A stretch of DNA of 64,000 bases from Rodentibacter haemolyticus (lineage in GTDB: Bacteria; Pseudomonadota; Gammaproteobacteria; Enterobacterales; Pasteurellaceae), in the NCBI RefSeq assembly GCF_015356115.1, contig NZ_CP063056.1, positions 868,001 through 932,000 on the forward strand, given 5' to 3'. Positions 8,861 to 18,738 of the stretch are shown here, piece after piece. The position numbers were made by a program, and so were the translations under genes. The notes below the pieces were generated by a model. That model was not told the origin of the DNA. It saw only the letters and a list, made by a program, of their open reading frames with translations, and did no database searches. Numbering within the stretch: the stretch's first letter is position 1; the number at the start of each line of letters is the position of its first letter.

Positions 8861-9534
8861 CCACTTGCTCACGCCGAAACTTTGTTTCCGGTATGGGGGC
8901 TGTAATCCTTATAACGGGAACATCTTTAACTTCTCTGGCAAAAGAAAATAAGGCGGATAAAACCAAACGTTACGCAATGGTGCACGATGAAACGGCTTGT
9001 ATTGGCTGTACAGCTTGTATGGATGCCTGCCGTGATGTTAACCAAGTGCCTCAAGGCGTTTCTCGTTTAGAAATTCTGCGTAGTGAACCTTACGGTGAAT
9101 TTCCGAATCAGGAATATGAGTTTTTCCGTCAATCTTGCCAACATTGTAGTAACGCCCCTTGTGTGGCGGTTTGCCCGACAGGAGCCTCTTTTATTGATAA
9201 AGACACCGGTATTGTAGATGTACATAAAGATTTGTGTGTAGGTTGCCAATATTGCATTGCTGTTTGCCCGTATCGTGTACGTTTCATTCATCCTGTGCAT
9301 AAAACCGCAGATAAATGCAACTTCTGTCGCGATACCAACCTAGCTAATGGCAAACTACCCGCCTGTGTGGAAGCCTGTCCGACCAAAGCGTTAACCTTTG
9401 GCGATATGAATGATCCAACCAGTGCGGTAGCGCGCAAAGTGAAAGAAAAACCGGTTTATCGCACGAAAGTGGAATTAGGTACACAGCCGAATCTTTACCA
9501 TATTCCATTCCAACATGGGGAGCCAAGAAGATGA
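8857..9534 (+). CDS. nrfC: NrfC 4Fe-4S ferredoxin-type subunit
   Basis: Iron-sulfur subunit that transfers electrons from the quinol-oxidising NrfD to NrfB. The 225-residue protein starts with a twin-arginine type leader (SRRNFVSG). It then has four clusters of cysteines: CIGCTACMDAC, CQHCSNAPCVAVCP, CVGCQYCIAVCP and CNFC...CVEACP, as in the NrfC/DmsB/PhsB family. It overlaps nrfB at its start and nrfD at its end by ATGA. Confidence 0.95.
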   Translation: MTTCSRRNFVSGMGAVILITGTSLTSLAKENKADKTKRYAMVHDETACIGCTACMDACRDVNQVPQGVSRLEILRSEPYGEFPNQEYEFFRQSCQHCSNAPCVAVCPTGASFIDKDTGIVDVHKDLCVGCQYCIAVCPYRVRFIHPVHKTADKCNFCRDTNLANGKLPACVEACPTKALTFGDMNDPTSAVARKVKEKPVYRTKVELGTQPNLYHIPFQHGEPRR

Positions 9535-10493
9535 CGTTAGATTATCCAGTTCCGTTCCACACACCTAATTTAGTGTGGGATTCCACCATTGCGATCTACT
9601 TGTTTTTACTTGGGATCTCATCCGGTGCGGTGCAATTAGCCATTGCTTACAAACGGAGTAACAATCTCGAAAACCCTAGCCAAAATTGGATTATTCGTTC
9701 CGGTATAATTTTGGGCTCGGTACCAACTCTAATCGGGTTAACGCTCCTTATTTTCCATCTGGCACGCCCGTGGACGTTTTGGAAGTTAATGTTTAACTAC
9801 CAATTCAATTCAGTGATGTCGATGGGAGTTATGCTTTTCCAAATTTATATGCTGTTTTTAGTATTATGGGGAATCGCAATCTTTAAAAATGACATCGAAG
9901 CGCTAATTAACCGCTTTATGCCAAAGTTAAAATTCGTTATAAAACTGATTGGTTTTGCAGAACGCCTGGTTAGCCCTGTTGAGGTGATTTTATTCATATT
10001 AGCTGCGGTATTAGGCGCTTACACCGGTTTCTTACTCTCCGCATTGATTAGTTATCCAATGTTGAATAACCCTGTATTACCGGCGTTATTCTTGGCTTCC
10101 GGTACTTCATCCGGCATCGCCGCAACATTTCTGATTATCTTAATTGCGGGTAAGTTAAAGGGAGATTCCCACGAATCCCACTTCATCCACAAATTTGAAG
10201 TGCCGATTATGGTTACTGAACTTGGTTTGCTAGTATGCTTCTTTGTAGGTTTACATTTTGGTGGCGGACAAAAAACTGTTGCACTACATAATGCACTCTC
10301 CGGATTCTGGGGCGCAGTATTTTGGATTGGTGTCTTCTTTATCGGGATTTTAATTCCGTTAATCGGAAACCTATTCGCAGGCAATCTAAAATATAACCGT
10401 AACTTTATCATTCTCGTCTCAATCTTTGATTTAATCGGCGTATTGTGTTTACGGTATTTTATTTTGTATGCCGGTCAGTTGACCGTAGCCTAA
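9531..10493 (+). CDS. nrfD: NrfD quinol-oxidising membrane subunit
   Basis: Integral membrane protein of 320 residues with about eight hydrophobic helices, in the NrfD/PsrC family. It oxidises menaquinol and gives electrons to NrfC. It begins directly on the nrfC stop (ATGA). The nrfABCD unit ends here; the haem-attachment genes follow after a 285-base gap filled with repeat sequences. Confidence 0.93.
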   Translation: MTLDYPVPFHTPNLVWDSTIAIYLFLLGISSGAVQLAIAYKRSNNLENPSQNWIIRSGIILGSVPTLIGLTLLIFHLARPWTFWKLMFNYQFNSVMSMGVMLFQIYMLFLVLWGIAIFKNDIEALINRFMPKLKFVIKLIGFAERLVSPVEVILFILAAVLGAYTGFLLSALISYPMLNNPVLPALFLASGTSSGIAATFLIILIAGKLKGDSHESHFIHKFEVPIMVTELGLLVCFFVGLHFGGGQKTVALHNALSGFWGAVFWIGVFFIGILIPLIGNLFAGNLKYNRNFIILVSIFDLIGVLCLRYFILYAGQLTVA

Positions 10494-10500
10494 TAAATGA

Positions 10501-10597
10501 TTGTGAATTCAATTAAAGTTGGATACAAAGCCAAAGGCAGTGCAAATAGCACAGCGAAGCGCAGCAATGATCATAAATTTAATTCACTATACATTGT
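10501..10597. repeat. short palindromic repeat, family B copy
   Basis: Begins TTGTGAATTCAATTAAA, has GGATACAAAGCC inside and ends AAATTTAATTCACTATACA, so the ends are imperfect inverted repeats. Related copies lie at 48912-48978 and 56361-56430. MITE-like and without coding capacity. Confidence 0.6.
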
Positions 10598-10642
10598 GTT
10601 TTTGGGGAAGGCGTATAATAATGCGCCTTTCTTTTTATTCTG

Positions 10643-10752
10643 TATTATGTACCAGTTGCACAAATGTTGTGACATAACGATTTTGTAGGGTGGGCAACAA
10701 GTTGCACCACTTTACTTTTCACTTTGTGCAACGACTACATAATCCCATTTAT
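10643..10752. repeat. MITE-like palindromic repeat, family A copy
   Basis: Left end TATTATGTACCAGTTGCACA and right end TTTGTGCAACGACTACATAAT are inverted copies; the centre carries the GTAGGGTGGGCAACAAGTTGC core. See the other copies at 18532, 37238, 40684, 44781, 47881 and 48715. Confidence 0.65.
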
Positions 10753-10778
10753 TTTAGAAAAGATACCACAGAACCATT

Positions 10779-12689
10779 ATGTTACCTGAACTCGGTTTTA
10801 TCAGCCTTCTCATCGCCACCATCAGCGCGTTATTCCTCGCACTACTACCACAGCTCGGTTTACTCAAAAAAAGCCCAACGTTAATAAATTCCGCGTGGTG
10901 GTTAAGTTACCTATTCACGATTTCTACTTTAATTTCTCTCGGTATTCTCGCCTATTCTTTTTCGATAGATGATTTCACTCTCGAATATGTTGCCGCCCAT
11001 TCAAACTCTCAGCTGCCTACATTTTTCAAGATCGCTGCGACTTGGGGAGGGCATGAAGGTTCAATGCTCTTTTGGTTGTTTTCACTAAGCCTATGGCTTA
11101 TCGCTTTTGCATTTTTTAACCGAAAAAACGACCGTACTTTTTCCGCCCAAACCTTGTCGTTACTCGGTTTTATTTGTTTTGGCTTCGCGATATTTATTCT
11201 GTTTTATTCCAACCCGTTCGGACGAATTTTTCCTGCACCAATGGAAGGGCGGGATCTCAATCCTATGCTGCAAGACATCGGATTAATTTTTCACCCGCCG
11301 TTACTTTATATCGGCTATGTAGGCTTTGCCGTCAACTTTGCTATGAGCTTGGCTGCGCTGATTTATAATAAATCCGCACAACAAATTGCCCGTTCAATGC
11401 GTCGCTGGGTATTATTTTCATGGTTATTTTTAACACTCGGTATCGTGCTTGGCGCATGGTGGGCATATTACGAACTCGGCTGGGGTGGCTGGTGGTTTTG
11501 GGATCCGGTTGAAAACGCTTCGCTTATGCCATGGTTATTAGGGCTGGCATTGCTACATAGTTTAACCATTACCGAAAAACAAGGTGTATTCAATTATTGG
11601 ACGATTCTCTTTTCGCTCCTTACTTTTGCATTCAGTATATTAGGCACTTTCATTGTGCGTTCCGGCGCACTGACTTCAGTACACGCCTTTGCCCTAGATA
11701 ACACCCGCGGTTATGTACTGTTATTAATCTTCTTTTTATTAACCGTCTTTGCTTTCGGATTGTTTGCATTACGTGCGGGAAATAACGTTGAAAGTGCGGT
11801 CAAATTTCAGCTTGTTTCTAAAGCCGGCGGCATTTTATTGCTGAATATTTTACTCACGGTGGCAACAGTTTCTACATTCTTAGGCACTTTCTACCCTATG
11901 TTTTTTCAGGCAATGAATTGGGGCTCGATTTCAGTGGGAACACCTTACTTTAATAGCATTTTCTTACCGATCTTAACGCTGATGTTATCGATAATGGTTG
12001 TTTCTCTCGCATTCCACCGAGTGAAATTTGAACCTGCTGTTTTTATGCGCCGTTTATTCCTTATCTTACCTTCAACCATACTTGCGGCATTAATGATTTG
12101 GCAACAACTTCACAACAACGAAGCGCTTAATTTTCATTGGTTTGCCTATCTTTTAGTAACACTTGCCATCTGGCTTTTCTTGGCCACCTTGTGGCAAAAT
12201 TGGCGGAAAATCCGTTTGGTACAACTTGGAATGATTCTCGCACACTGTGGTGTCGCCATCGCCACCATGGGTGCGGTAATGAGCAGTTATTTTGGCAGCG
12301 AAATCGGGGTTCGTCTTGCGCCGCAACAAAATCAATCGCTCGGTCAATTTGATTTCCACTATCGTCGATTTTCTAATGAAATCGGTCCGAATTTCACCTC
12401 CGAAGTAGCATTTTTCGATGTTACCGAAAAGGGCAAACCTTACGCAGAAATCATTCCGGAACGCCGTTATTATGACGTCCGCACAATGACAATGAGTGAG
12501 GTAGGTTTAAGCGGAGGCTTTTGGGGAGATTTATATATTGTGATGGGCGATTCCCTCGGCAAAGGGGAATTTACTTTCCGCCTACATTACAAACCCCTAA
12601 TTCGCTGGCTTTGGGTCGGTGGTATTTTAATGGCATTGGGCGCACTTTGCAGTGCCTTGAGCTTGCGCCCCAAAAGGAAAAAAGTATGA
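10779..12689 (+). CDS. ccmF: haem lyase subunit CcmF/NrfE
   Basis: Large inner-membrane protein (636 residues, about 14-15 helices) that joins haem to apocytochromes c. The haem-handling WWD signature [12 protein letters not shown] is present near residues 236-247, as is [11 protein letters not shown] near residue 90. It starts a four-gene unit with the dsbE-like, ccmH/I-like and HI0933-like genes, linked by overlapping stops and starts. Position after nrfABCD suggests it serves the NrfA and NrfB haems and perhaps other c-type cytochromes. Whether it is best called CcmF or NrfE (needed for the CWTCK haem) cannot be decided from sequence alone. Confidence 0.9.
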   Translation: MLPELGFISLLIATISALFLALLPQLGLLKKSPTLINSAWWLSYLFTISTLISLGILAYSFSIDDFTLEYVAAHSNSQLPTFFKIAATWGGHEGSMLFWLFSLSLWLIAFAFFNRKNDRTFSAQTLSLLGFICFGFAIFILFYSNPFGRIFPAPMEGRDLNPMLQDIGLIFHPPLLYIGYVGFAVNFAMSLAALIYNKSAQQIARSMRRWVLFSWLFLTLGIVLGAWWAYYELGWGGWWFWDPVENASLMPWLLGLALLHSLTITEKQGVFNYWTILFSLLTFAFSILGTFIVRSGALTSVHAFALDNTRGYVLLLIFFLLTVFAFGLFALRAGNNVESAVKFQLVSKAGGILLLNILLTVATVSTFLGTFYPMFFQAMNWGSISVGTPYFNSIFLPILTLMLSIMVVSLAFHRVKFEPAVFMRRLFLILPSTILAALMIWQQLHNNEALNFHWFAYLLVTLAIWLFLATLWQNWRKIRLVQLGMILAHCGVAIATMGAVMSSYFGSEIGVRLAPQQNQSLGQFDFHYRRFSNEIGPNFTSEVAFFDVTEKGKPYAEIIPERRYYDVRTMTMSEVGLSGGFWGDLYIVMGDSLGKGEFTFRLHYKPLIRWLWVGGILMALGALCSALSLRPKRKKV

Positions 12690-13215
12690 AAACAAAACTG
12701 ATTTTTTTATACCGCTCTTTTTGTTACTCAGTGTTATTGTGCTATTGATGGCAGGGTTAAACCAAGATCCGAAAAAAATTGCCTCGGCTCTCATTGATAA
12801 ACCGATACCGGAGTTTTATCAAGCCGATTTATTTGAGCCCTCACAGACAGTAAGTCCGAAAGATTTCCCTAAAAAGCCCTTTTTGCTTAATGTGTGGGGA
12901 AGCTGGTGCGGTTATTGCAAAGAAGAACATCCGCTTTTAATGGAAATCGCTCAAACTACACCAATTGTCGGCATTGATTATCGCGATAATCCGCAAAACG
13001 GCATTGAAATGCTTAAGCGTATGGGAAATCCGTTTGTTTTAACAATCAATGACAACCATGGTGAACTGGCATTAAAACTCGGTGTAGATGGCGCTCCCGA
13101 AACCTATTTAGTAGATGCTCACGGCGTGATTCGTTATCGTCATTCAGGGCTTTTGGATCGCAACACGTGGCAACAAGTATTGGTGCCGAAAATTCAAGAA
13201 TTAATGAAAAAATGA
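12686..13215 (+). CDS. dsbE: DsbE/CcmG-like thiol-disulfide protein, apparent frameshift in signal anchor
   Basis: Periplasmic thioredoxin-fold protein that keeps apocytochrome CXXCH cysteines reduced. The motif [13 protein letters not shown] (active site CGYC) and the cis-proline region GAPETYLVD are intact. The natural ATG at 12686 overlaps the ccmF stop and reads MKTKLIFL, but then runs to a stop at about 12748. The DsbE frame is open only from 12721. Adding one T to the T7 run at 12702-12708 would join the two into a normal membrane anchor ([21 protein letters not shown]). This may be a sequencing error, a real mutation or slippage. The downstream gene overlaps its stop. Confidence 0.85.
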
Positions 13216-14270
13216 GAACATTTTTAACCGCACTTTTTCTATCGTTTTCCCTCTTTTCACAAGCTGAAATGGTGGATACCTACCAATTTAAAAATCAAGC
13301 GGATCGCATACGTGCCGTGGAATTGGCAAAATCCTTACGCTGCCCGCAATGCCAAAATCAAAATTTGGTGGAATCCAATTCCCCCATTGCTTATGATCTA
13401 CGTCTTGAAGTTTATAATATGGTAGATGAAGGTAAAACCAATCGGCAAATTATCGACACGATGACCGAACGTTTCGGTGATTTTGTAAATTATAAGCCGC
13501 CGTTTCAATGGAATACGGCATTGTTGTGGCTATTACCTGTCTTGTTATTGATTTTCGCTTTCGGCTTAATTTGGCGTTCACATAAAAAAGCGGCACAATC
13601 TCCCCAAATACTTTCTCAGCAAGACTTGAGCAACATTCCCTCTAAGTCTAATCAGAATTTTTCTTCTCATACAAAGCATGATTATCGCCTAAGCATCACC
13701 ATTTTTGCCTTCGTCATTGCGATCCCCTTAACCTATTATTTTTCGCTTGATCGCTTCACTCGTGTACAGGAAGGCAAACAAGCGATGATTTCACAACATA
13801 ACAAACAAATTGAAATAACGAATTTCCACAAAAAAGAAGATTTTATCGGCAAGATTCAAGATAAATTACGTGCTAACCCAAATGATTGGGAAGCCTGGCT
13901 CCAACTTGGAGAAGCCTACGTACAAAATAATGAATTTGACTATGCGTTGATTGCCTATAGTAACGCCGAAAAACTTATCGGTAGTAAGCCGAATATTTTA
14001 GGTTTAAAAGCGACCGCACTTTATTACCAAGCCGGTCAACAAATGACTTCTGAAGTACAACAACTTTTAAAACAAGCGCTAACACTGGATAAAAAAGAGA
14101 TCTCAAGCCTTTCTTTACTTGCTACCGTTGAAGTTGAAAAACGAAACTATGCATCGGCAAAAGATTATTTACAACAACTATTAGATTCCGGCAATGCTGC
14201 GGTTGATCGCCGTATGGTGATTCAACGGATGAAAATGTTGGAATTTCTAGAGCGAGGACAAACACCTTGA
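13212..14270 (+). CDS. ccmH: CcmH/CcmI-type fused cytochrome c biogenesis protein
   Basis: A 352-residue protein with two parts. After a signal peptide, residues of the CcmH/NrfF domain carry LRCPQCQNQ, the redox LRCXXCQ motif, and the [11 protein letters not shown] segment, followed by a membrane helix. The second half has another membrane helix and TPR-like repeats ([25 protein letters not shown]), as in CcmI/NrfG. CcmH reduces, and CcmI presents, apocytochrome to the haem lyase. The ATG at 13212 overlaps the dsbE stop. The fused order also occurs in E. coli CcmH. Confidence 0.92.
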   Translation: MRTFLTALFLSFSLFSQAEMVDTYQFKNQADRIRAVELAKSLRCPQCQNQNLVESNSPIAYDLRLEVYNMVDEGKTNRQIIDTMTERFGDFVNYKPPFQWNTALLWLLPVLLLIFAFGLIWRSHKKAAQSPQILSQQDLSNIPSKSNQNFSSHTKHDYRLSITIFAFVIAIPLTYYFSLDRFTRVQEGKQAMISQHNKQIEITNFHKKEDFIGKIQDKLRANPNDWEAWLQLGEAYVQNNEFDYALIAYSNAEKLIGSKPNILGLKATALYYQAGQQMTSEVQQLLKQALTLDKKEISSLSLLATVEVEKRNYASAKDYLQQLLDSGNAAVDRRMVIQRMKMLEFLERGQTP

Positions 14271-15469
14271 GCAACTATTCCGAAACCCTGATTATCGGCG
14301 CAGGCGCTGCCGGATTATTCTGTGCCGCGCAATTAGGAAAATTAGGTAAACAGGTCGCAGTGCTGGATAACGGCAAAAAAATCGGGCGTAAAATTTTAAT
14401 GTCGGGCGGCGGCTTTTGTAATTTCACCAATCTTGACGTTACTCCGTCCCATTACCTTTCACAAAATCCTCATTTTGTAAAATCAGCCCTTGCCCGTTAT
14501 ACCAACTGGGATTTTATTAGCTTAATCGCGGAATATGGTATCGCTTATCACGAGAAAGAATTAGGCCAGCTTTTCTGTGATGAAGGGGCGGAGAAGATCG
14601 TTGCTATGCTTGCGAATGAATGTGAAAAGTACAACGTAAAAATTCATTTGCGTAGTGAGGTTTCACAAGTCGAAGCGATTGAAAATGATGAAAAAGTGCG
14701 GTTCATTTTGCACGTAAATGCCACCCAATGGCAATGTAAAAATCTTGTGGTCGCCACAGGGGGGCTTTCTATGCCGGGGCTTGGGGCAACACCTTTCGGC
14801 TATCAACTCGCCGAGCAATTCAATATTTCAATCATAGCACCACGGGCAAGCCTTGTGCCTTTTACCTATCGTGAAACCGATAAATTTTTGACCGCACTTT
14901 CAGGCACGAGCCTGCCCGTTATCATTACGGCAAATAGTGGAAAATCCTTCCGTAATCAATTGTTATTTACTCATCGAGGTATTTCCGGTCCTGCTGTTTT
15001 GCAAATCTCTAATTATTGGCAAGCGAATGAGAGTGTGAAAATCAATCTACTGCCAAATTACAATTTAGAAGATGAAATCAATCAAGCAAAACAACAATCC
15101 CCTAAACTTATGCTAAAAACCATACTTACCCGTTTATTGCCAAAGAAATTAGTCGAACTTTGGCTTGAGCAAGGCATTATTCAAGATGAAATCATTGCAA
15201 ATCTAAGTAAAGTGCGGTTAAAAAATCTGGTGAATTTAATTCATCATTGGCAATTTACCCCTAATGGTACGGAGGGATACCGTACCGCAGAAGTAACGAT
15301 GGGAGGTGTAGATACCAAACAAATATCCTCTAAAACCATGGAAAGCAACCGCGTGAAAGGACTCTATTTTATTGGTGAAGTATTGGATGTTACCGGCTGG
15401 CTCGGCGGTTATAATTTCCAATGGGCTTGGAGCTCCGCCTATGCCTGTGCCGTAGGCATTGCAGAATAA
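14267..15469 (+). CDS. HI0933-like FAD-dependent oxidoreductase (YhiN/BaiN type)
   Basis: A 400-residue flavoprotein starting with a TTG that overlaps the ccmH stop (TTGA). The N-terminal dinucleotide motif is IIGAGAAGLFCAAQLGKLG (near residues 10-27). KIGRKILMSGGGFCNFTN and the C-terminal FIGEVLDVTGWLGGYNFQWAWSSG-type segment are hallmarks of the HI0933 family. The family resembles NAD(P)/FAD reductases, but its physiological substrate is uncertain. Its tight coupling to ccm genes hints at an electron-transfer or thiol link; that is inference. Confidence 0.9.
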   Translation: MSNYSETLIIGAGAAGLFCAAQLGKLGKQVAVLDNGKKIGRKILMSGGGFCNFTNLDVTPSHYLSQNPHFVKSALARYTNWDFISLIAEYGIAYHEKELGQLFCDEGAEKIVAMLANECEKYNVKIHLRSEVSQVEAIENDEKVRFILHVNATQWQCKNLVVATGGLSMPGLGATPFGYQLAEQFNISIIAPRASLVPFTYRETDKFLTALSGTSLPVIITANSGKSFRNQLLFTHRGISGPAVLQISNYWQANESVKINLLPNYNLEDEINQAKQQSPKLMLKTILTRLLPKKLVELWLEQGIIQDEIIANLSKVRLKNLVNLIHHWQFTPNGTEGYRTAEVTMGGVDTKQISSKTMESNRVKGLYFIGEVLDVTGWLGGYNFQWAWSSAYACAVGIAE

Positions 15470-15610
15470 TTTACGGGGCACAATAATTGCCCTCCATAAA
15501 TCTAGCATCATATAGTGAATTAAAATTCCTCGGAAAATTGCATTATTATGTATCAGTCTCACAGAGAATTTTATATCCGATATTTAATTTGAGTTGGGTG
15601 TGTTGAGTTT

Positions 15611-15990
15611 TGATCTGCCCCCGAAAAGTTGGACTCAATAAACCAACTCAGTCAAAGACAGATTTTTATGACCAAATACAATCAAACATTCAAACAACAA
15701 GTCATCCTTGCCGTTAAAAAAGGGATTTCAGTGCCTCCCGACCGAACGAAAAATGGCTTACCGACATCACGGAAATCAAAGCCAAAGACGGCAGTAAGTG
15801 TTATGTTTCACCGATATTAGACTGTTTCAACTCAGAGATAATCAGCGTCGCCATCAGTCGAAGTCCGAATTGGAAACAAGTGGAGACAATGTTACAACAA
15901 GCGATTGAAAAGTTACCGAAAAATGCCGAACCGATACTGCATTCGGACCAAGGTTGGCAAAGATCATTTCTTTGGGGATTTTTAAAAAAA
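15611..15990 (+). mobile_element. IS3-family insertion sequence remnant
   Basis: The left side has an IS end-like TGATCTGCCCCCGAAAAGTT followed by an orfA-type start (MTKYNQTFKQQVILAVKKG) at 15669. About 17 codons later the sequence jumps into the catalytic DDE half of an IS3 transposase: a WLTDITEIK-like segment, then SPILDCFNSEIISVAISRSPN and HSDQGWQ. The middle of the element and its 3' end are lost by internal deletion, and the two parts are out of frame. No transposase can be made. It lies just upstream of tRNA-Phe and tRNA-Asn. Confidence 0.8.
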
Positions 15991-16097
15991 AGTGCGGTCA
16001 TTTTTAATGACCTTTAGAAAATTCGCTCTTTTTATCATCACTTTGATTATTAACCGTTCAAACACACCGATTTTTTCACTTTTTTTAAATTTAGTTG

Positions 16098-16126
16098 TTG
16101 ACCGATAATCGAAAAAATAGTTTAAT
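16098..16126 (+). promoter_or_regulatory. promoter of tRNA-Phe/tRNA-Asn
   Basis: TTGACC (16098-16103), a 17-base spacer and TTTAAT (16121-16126), followed by a GC-rich discriminator (ACGCCCCGTTG) typical of stringently controlled stable RNA promoters. tRNA-Phe begins 36 bases downstream. Confidence 0.75.
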
Positions 16127-16162
16127 ACGCCCCGTTGTCAGGCAGTAGCCAATAACGATAAC

Positions 16163-16238
16163 GCCTCGATAGCTCAGTCGGTAGAGCAGGGGATTGAAAA
16201 TCCCCGTGTCGGTGGTTCGATTCCGCCTCGAGGCACCA
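16163..16238 (+). tRNA. tRNA-Phe (GAA)
   Basis: 76 bases including encoded CCA. Acceptor GCCTCGA/TCGAGGC, D-arm AGCTCAGTCGGTAGAGC, anticodon loop TTGAAAA with anticodon GAA, and TTCGATT T-loop. Close to the E. coli tRNA-Phe sequence. Confidence 0.96.
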
Positions 16239-16250
16239 TTCAAAATCTAC

Positions 16251-16326
16251 TCCTCCTTAGTTCAGTCGGTAGAACGGTGGACTGTTAATCCATATGTCGC
16301 TGGTTCAAGTCCAGCAGGAGGAGCCA
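16251..16326 (+). tRNA. tRNA-Asn (GTT), copy 1
   Basis: 76 bases with encoded CCA; acceptor TCCTCCT/AGGAGGA; anticodon loop CTGTTAA (GTT). The T-stem GCTGG/CCAGC is fully paired. It is 12 bases after tRNA-Phe and shares its promoter. Confidence 0.96.
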
Positions 16327-16520
16327 ATCAAATCTCATCTTAATCCGTATTCGCCTAAATTTATTTTTCCATTATCTATTGTATTCGTAGTGCATAGTGT
16401 TTTTATTTCTTAACCCGTTAAATAATTTTAAAAATTTCTCTAAATGTGTAATCCAACTATTTGATGAAAAATATCGATTGTAGATTACAGACAGGACAAT
16501 ACGTGTTCCATAAAATAAGC

Positions 16521-16562
16521 AAAAAAATAACCGCACTTTGTTATAAGAGGTAAAGTGCGGTT
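16521..16562 (-). terminator. terminator of dld formed by an uptake-signal pair
   Basis: AACCGCACTTT (16529-16539) and AAAGTGCGGTT (16552-16562) form an 11-bp stem. On the minus strand it is followed by a T-run (complement of 16521-16527), 60 bases after the dld stop. Confidence 0.75.
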
Positions 16563-16624
16563 CAATTTTAGCAAGTTCTATAACCTAAGTCGGTTTATCT
16601 AAGAACTCATTCCTTAAACTTTCA

Positions 16625-18322
16625 CTACTCCGCCCAATATTTTTTCTTGGAGGTTTTACCGATCCCTACGTTAAAGCTATTAGTAGGATCGAGTTTTTGG
16701 TAAAACTTGCGTAAATCCACATTAGCTTGGTATAAATGCCCGACATTATGTTCCGCCGGATATTGTGCCCCGCGCTGATCCAGTAACGCCAACATTTCGT
16801 GTTCAAGTTGTTCACAATCATTGCCTTTCTTGACGATATAATCCTGATGAAAAACGTGGCACATAAAATGTCCGTAATAAAGTTTATGAATAATTTTGTT
16901 ATCCATATCTTCAGGCAGCTTTTCATACCAATCTTGATCATTGCGGCGAAGAGCGATATCTAAAGCGACGATATCTTCCACTTCCTTGTCGTGAATAGCA
17001 CGATAACGAATCGCGGCGGAAGCCACCGCAAAACGGTGCAACATAGCGGCTTGGGTTTCTTCCGCATTGCACTCAAAATACCCTCCCCTAGCTGAATCAG
17101 CGAAGTAATTTTGAAGATAATTTCTGGCTTCTTGTACTCCTTTACCTCCCATTTTCAAAATAAGATGGTGTTCATATTGATCACGATACCGGCGTAAAGA
17201 CAGCGGCAAATGCTGTGGTAAGAGTTTAGAAATAAACTGTAGTAATTTGTCACTTAAATGCGAAGGCAAAAAACTGAACTTTTTGGCAAAACGATCGGTT
17301 TTAGCTTTGAGAGAAAACAATTTCGGTAGACGGTGCGTCCCTGCTTTTTTAATCACCCAAAAGGTGTCTTTCCCATATTCAGCGGCAATATCAAAAGCGT
17401 CACGATGAATATATTCACCCGAGATAGGTAAATTTTCAAACCGACCAAGTATAGTACGGCGAAGTTCTGTCAAAACTTGAGTTTGATTGGTTCCAATGTA
17501 GAACACTGCGGTTTCTCTCTCTAAAGGAAAGGTGTCTAAGCGAACGGCAAACACCGCAAGTTTACCCGCACAGCCGGAGGTTTCATAATGACGCATCGGA
17601 TCTGCATTAAAACGAGCAGGGCTTGCTTCATCAATTTGACGAACATGTCGGCAATATTGGTGATCGTGGGCTTTTTTATTACTATCTTGCCGAATATCTT
17701 TACGTTGATAATGATGCCCTTGCAGATTGGTTAAAATTTCTTCCGGCGTATCGCCCAAATTGATACCCAAATGGTTAACTAGTTCTAATTTACCTTCTGC
17801 GTTAATTTGAGCAAACAGCGCCATTTCCGTATAAGCAGGACCACTTTGCACTAAAGCTCCGCCTGAATTATTACAAATGCCGCCAATCACGGATGCACCG
17901 ATACAGGACGAACCAATCACAGAATGAGGTTCTCTGTTATGAGGTTTGAGTAATAATTCCAATTGATTAAGCGTTGAGCCCGGGAAACACACCACTTGGT
18001 CAGCGTTGTTAATCAACTGAATTTGATCCATTCTCATTGTATTGATAATTACAATTTCACGATCATAATCATTGCCGCTTGGAGTTGAACCGCCCGTTAA
18101 GCCCGTATTCGCCGCCTGCGAAATGACAATGACATCAGCATCTACGCAAGCTTGCAACACCTGCCATTGTTCCCACAATGTGCCGGGGCGAACCACCGCC
18201 AAAGCTTTGCCGCTGCCAAAACGATAGCCGCTTCGGTAATGCTCGGTTTTACTCGGATCGGTAATAATATATTGTCCACCGACAATATCAGTTAAACGAT
18301 TAATTAATGTTTGATTAGTCAT
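16625..18322 (-). CDS. dld: quinone-dependent D-lactate dehydrogenase
   Basis: Peripheral membrane flavoenzyme that oxidises D-lactate to pyruvate and passes electrons to quinone. The 565-residue product matches Dld over its length: an N-terminal FAD-binding domain with SQAANTGLTGGSTP (near residues 68-81) and SSCIGASVIGGICNNSGGALVQSGPAYTE-type motif, a basic membrane-binding middle region, and the C-terminal cap with GHFMCHVFHQDY and EHNVGHLY. A consensus CRP site lies 75 bases before the start. It faces the tRNAs and stands alone as a transcription unit. Confidence 0.96.
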   Translation of the reverse strand: MTNQTLINRLTDIVGGQYIITDPSKTEHYRSGYRFGSGKALAVVRPGTLWEQWQVLQACVDADVIVISQAANTGLTGGSTPSGNDYDREIVIINTMRMDQIQLINNADQVVCFPGSTLNQLELLLKPHNREPHSVIGSSCIGASVIGGICNNSGGALVQSGPAYTEMALFAQINAEGKLELVNHLGINLGDTPEEILTNLQGHHYQRKDIRQDSNKKAHDHQYCRHVRQIDEASPARFNADPMRHYETSGCAGKLAVFAVRLDTFPLERETAVFYIGTNQTQVLTELRRTILGRFENLPISGEYIHRDAFDIAAEYGKDTFWVIKKAGTHRLPKLFSLKAKTDRFAKKFSFLPSHLSDKLLQFISKLLPQHLPLSLRRYRDQYEHHLILKMGGKGVQEARNYLQNYFADSARGGYFECNAEETQAAMLHRFAVASAAIRYRAIHDKEVEDIVALDIALRRNDQDWYEKLPEDMDNKIIHKLYYGHFMCHVFHQDYIVKKGNDCEQLEHEMLALLDQRGAQYPAEHNVGHLYQANVDLRKFYQKLDPTNSFNVGIGKTSKKKYWAE

Positions 18323-18396
18323 ATCTTAACCCTATACCAAGAATTTCATTCATTAAACCACAGCGAATTTAACAATCATTTAATATTTTTTTAAAA

Positions 18397-18412
18397 TGTG
18401 AGAAGACTCACA
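18397..18412. promoter_or_regulatory. CRP site upstream of dld
   Basis: TGTGAGAAGACTCACA, a perfect TGTGA-N6-TCACA palindrome. It is 75 bases from the dld ATG, a fitting place for activation of lactate oxidation by cAMP-CRP. Confidence 0.75.
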
Positions 18413-18531
18413 GAATCTCGTATTATTCGTTGATTTAATCATCAGCGTAAATACGCTGAAAACGTGCGATGAATATATTGTCTAAAAAATCAGCAACACT
18501 TAAGAAGTTATGATGAATGGTTGAAAAATAC

Positions 18532-18703
18532 GGTATTATGTAGCAATTGCACAAAACATCGTAAATACCATCGTTCCTGTAAGGTGGGCAAATTTTTGCC
18601 CACCTTTCTAATTACGATATTTCAATGGTGGGCAACTAGTTGCCCACCCTACCCCAAGAAATATCAAAGCTCTTTGTGCAACTGATACATAATACCGGAA
18701 AAA
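18532..18703. repeat. MITE-like palindromic repeat, family A, best-preserved copy
   Basis: The left end (CGGTATTATGTAGCAATTGC...) and right end (...TGCAACTGATACATAATACC) are near-perfect inverted repeats of about 25 bases. Between them lie two hairpin cores, GGTGGGCAAATTTTTGCCCACC and GGTGGGCAACTAGTTGCCCACC. No coding frame. Confidence 0.75.
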
Positions 18704-18738
18704 TACATTAAGATTCATATCCGAATTCAAATAAAGGC

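Noticed and set aside
10497..10884. Two small open frames between nrfD and ccmF
   Set aside because: They run through palindromic repeat DNA, and the second overlaps the real ccmF start; no ribosome binding sites.
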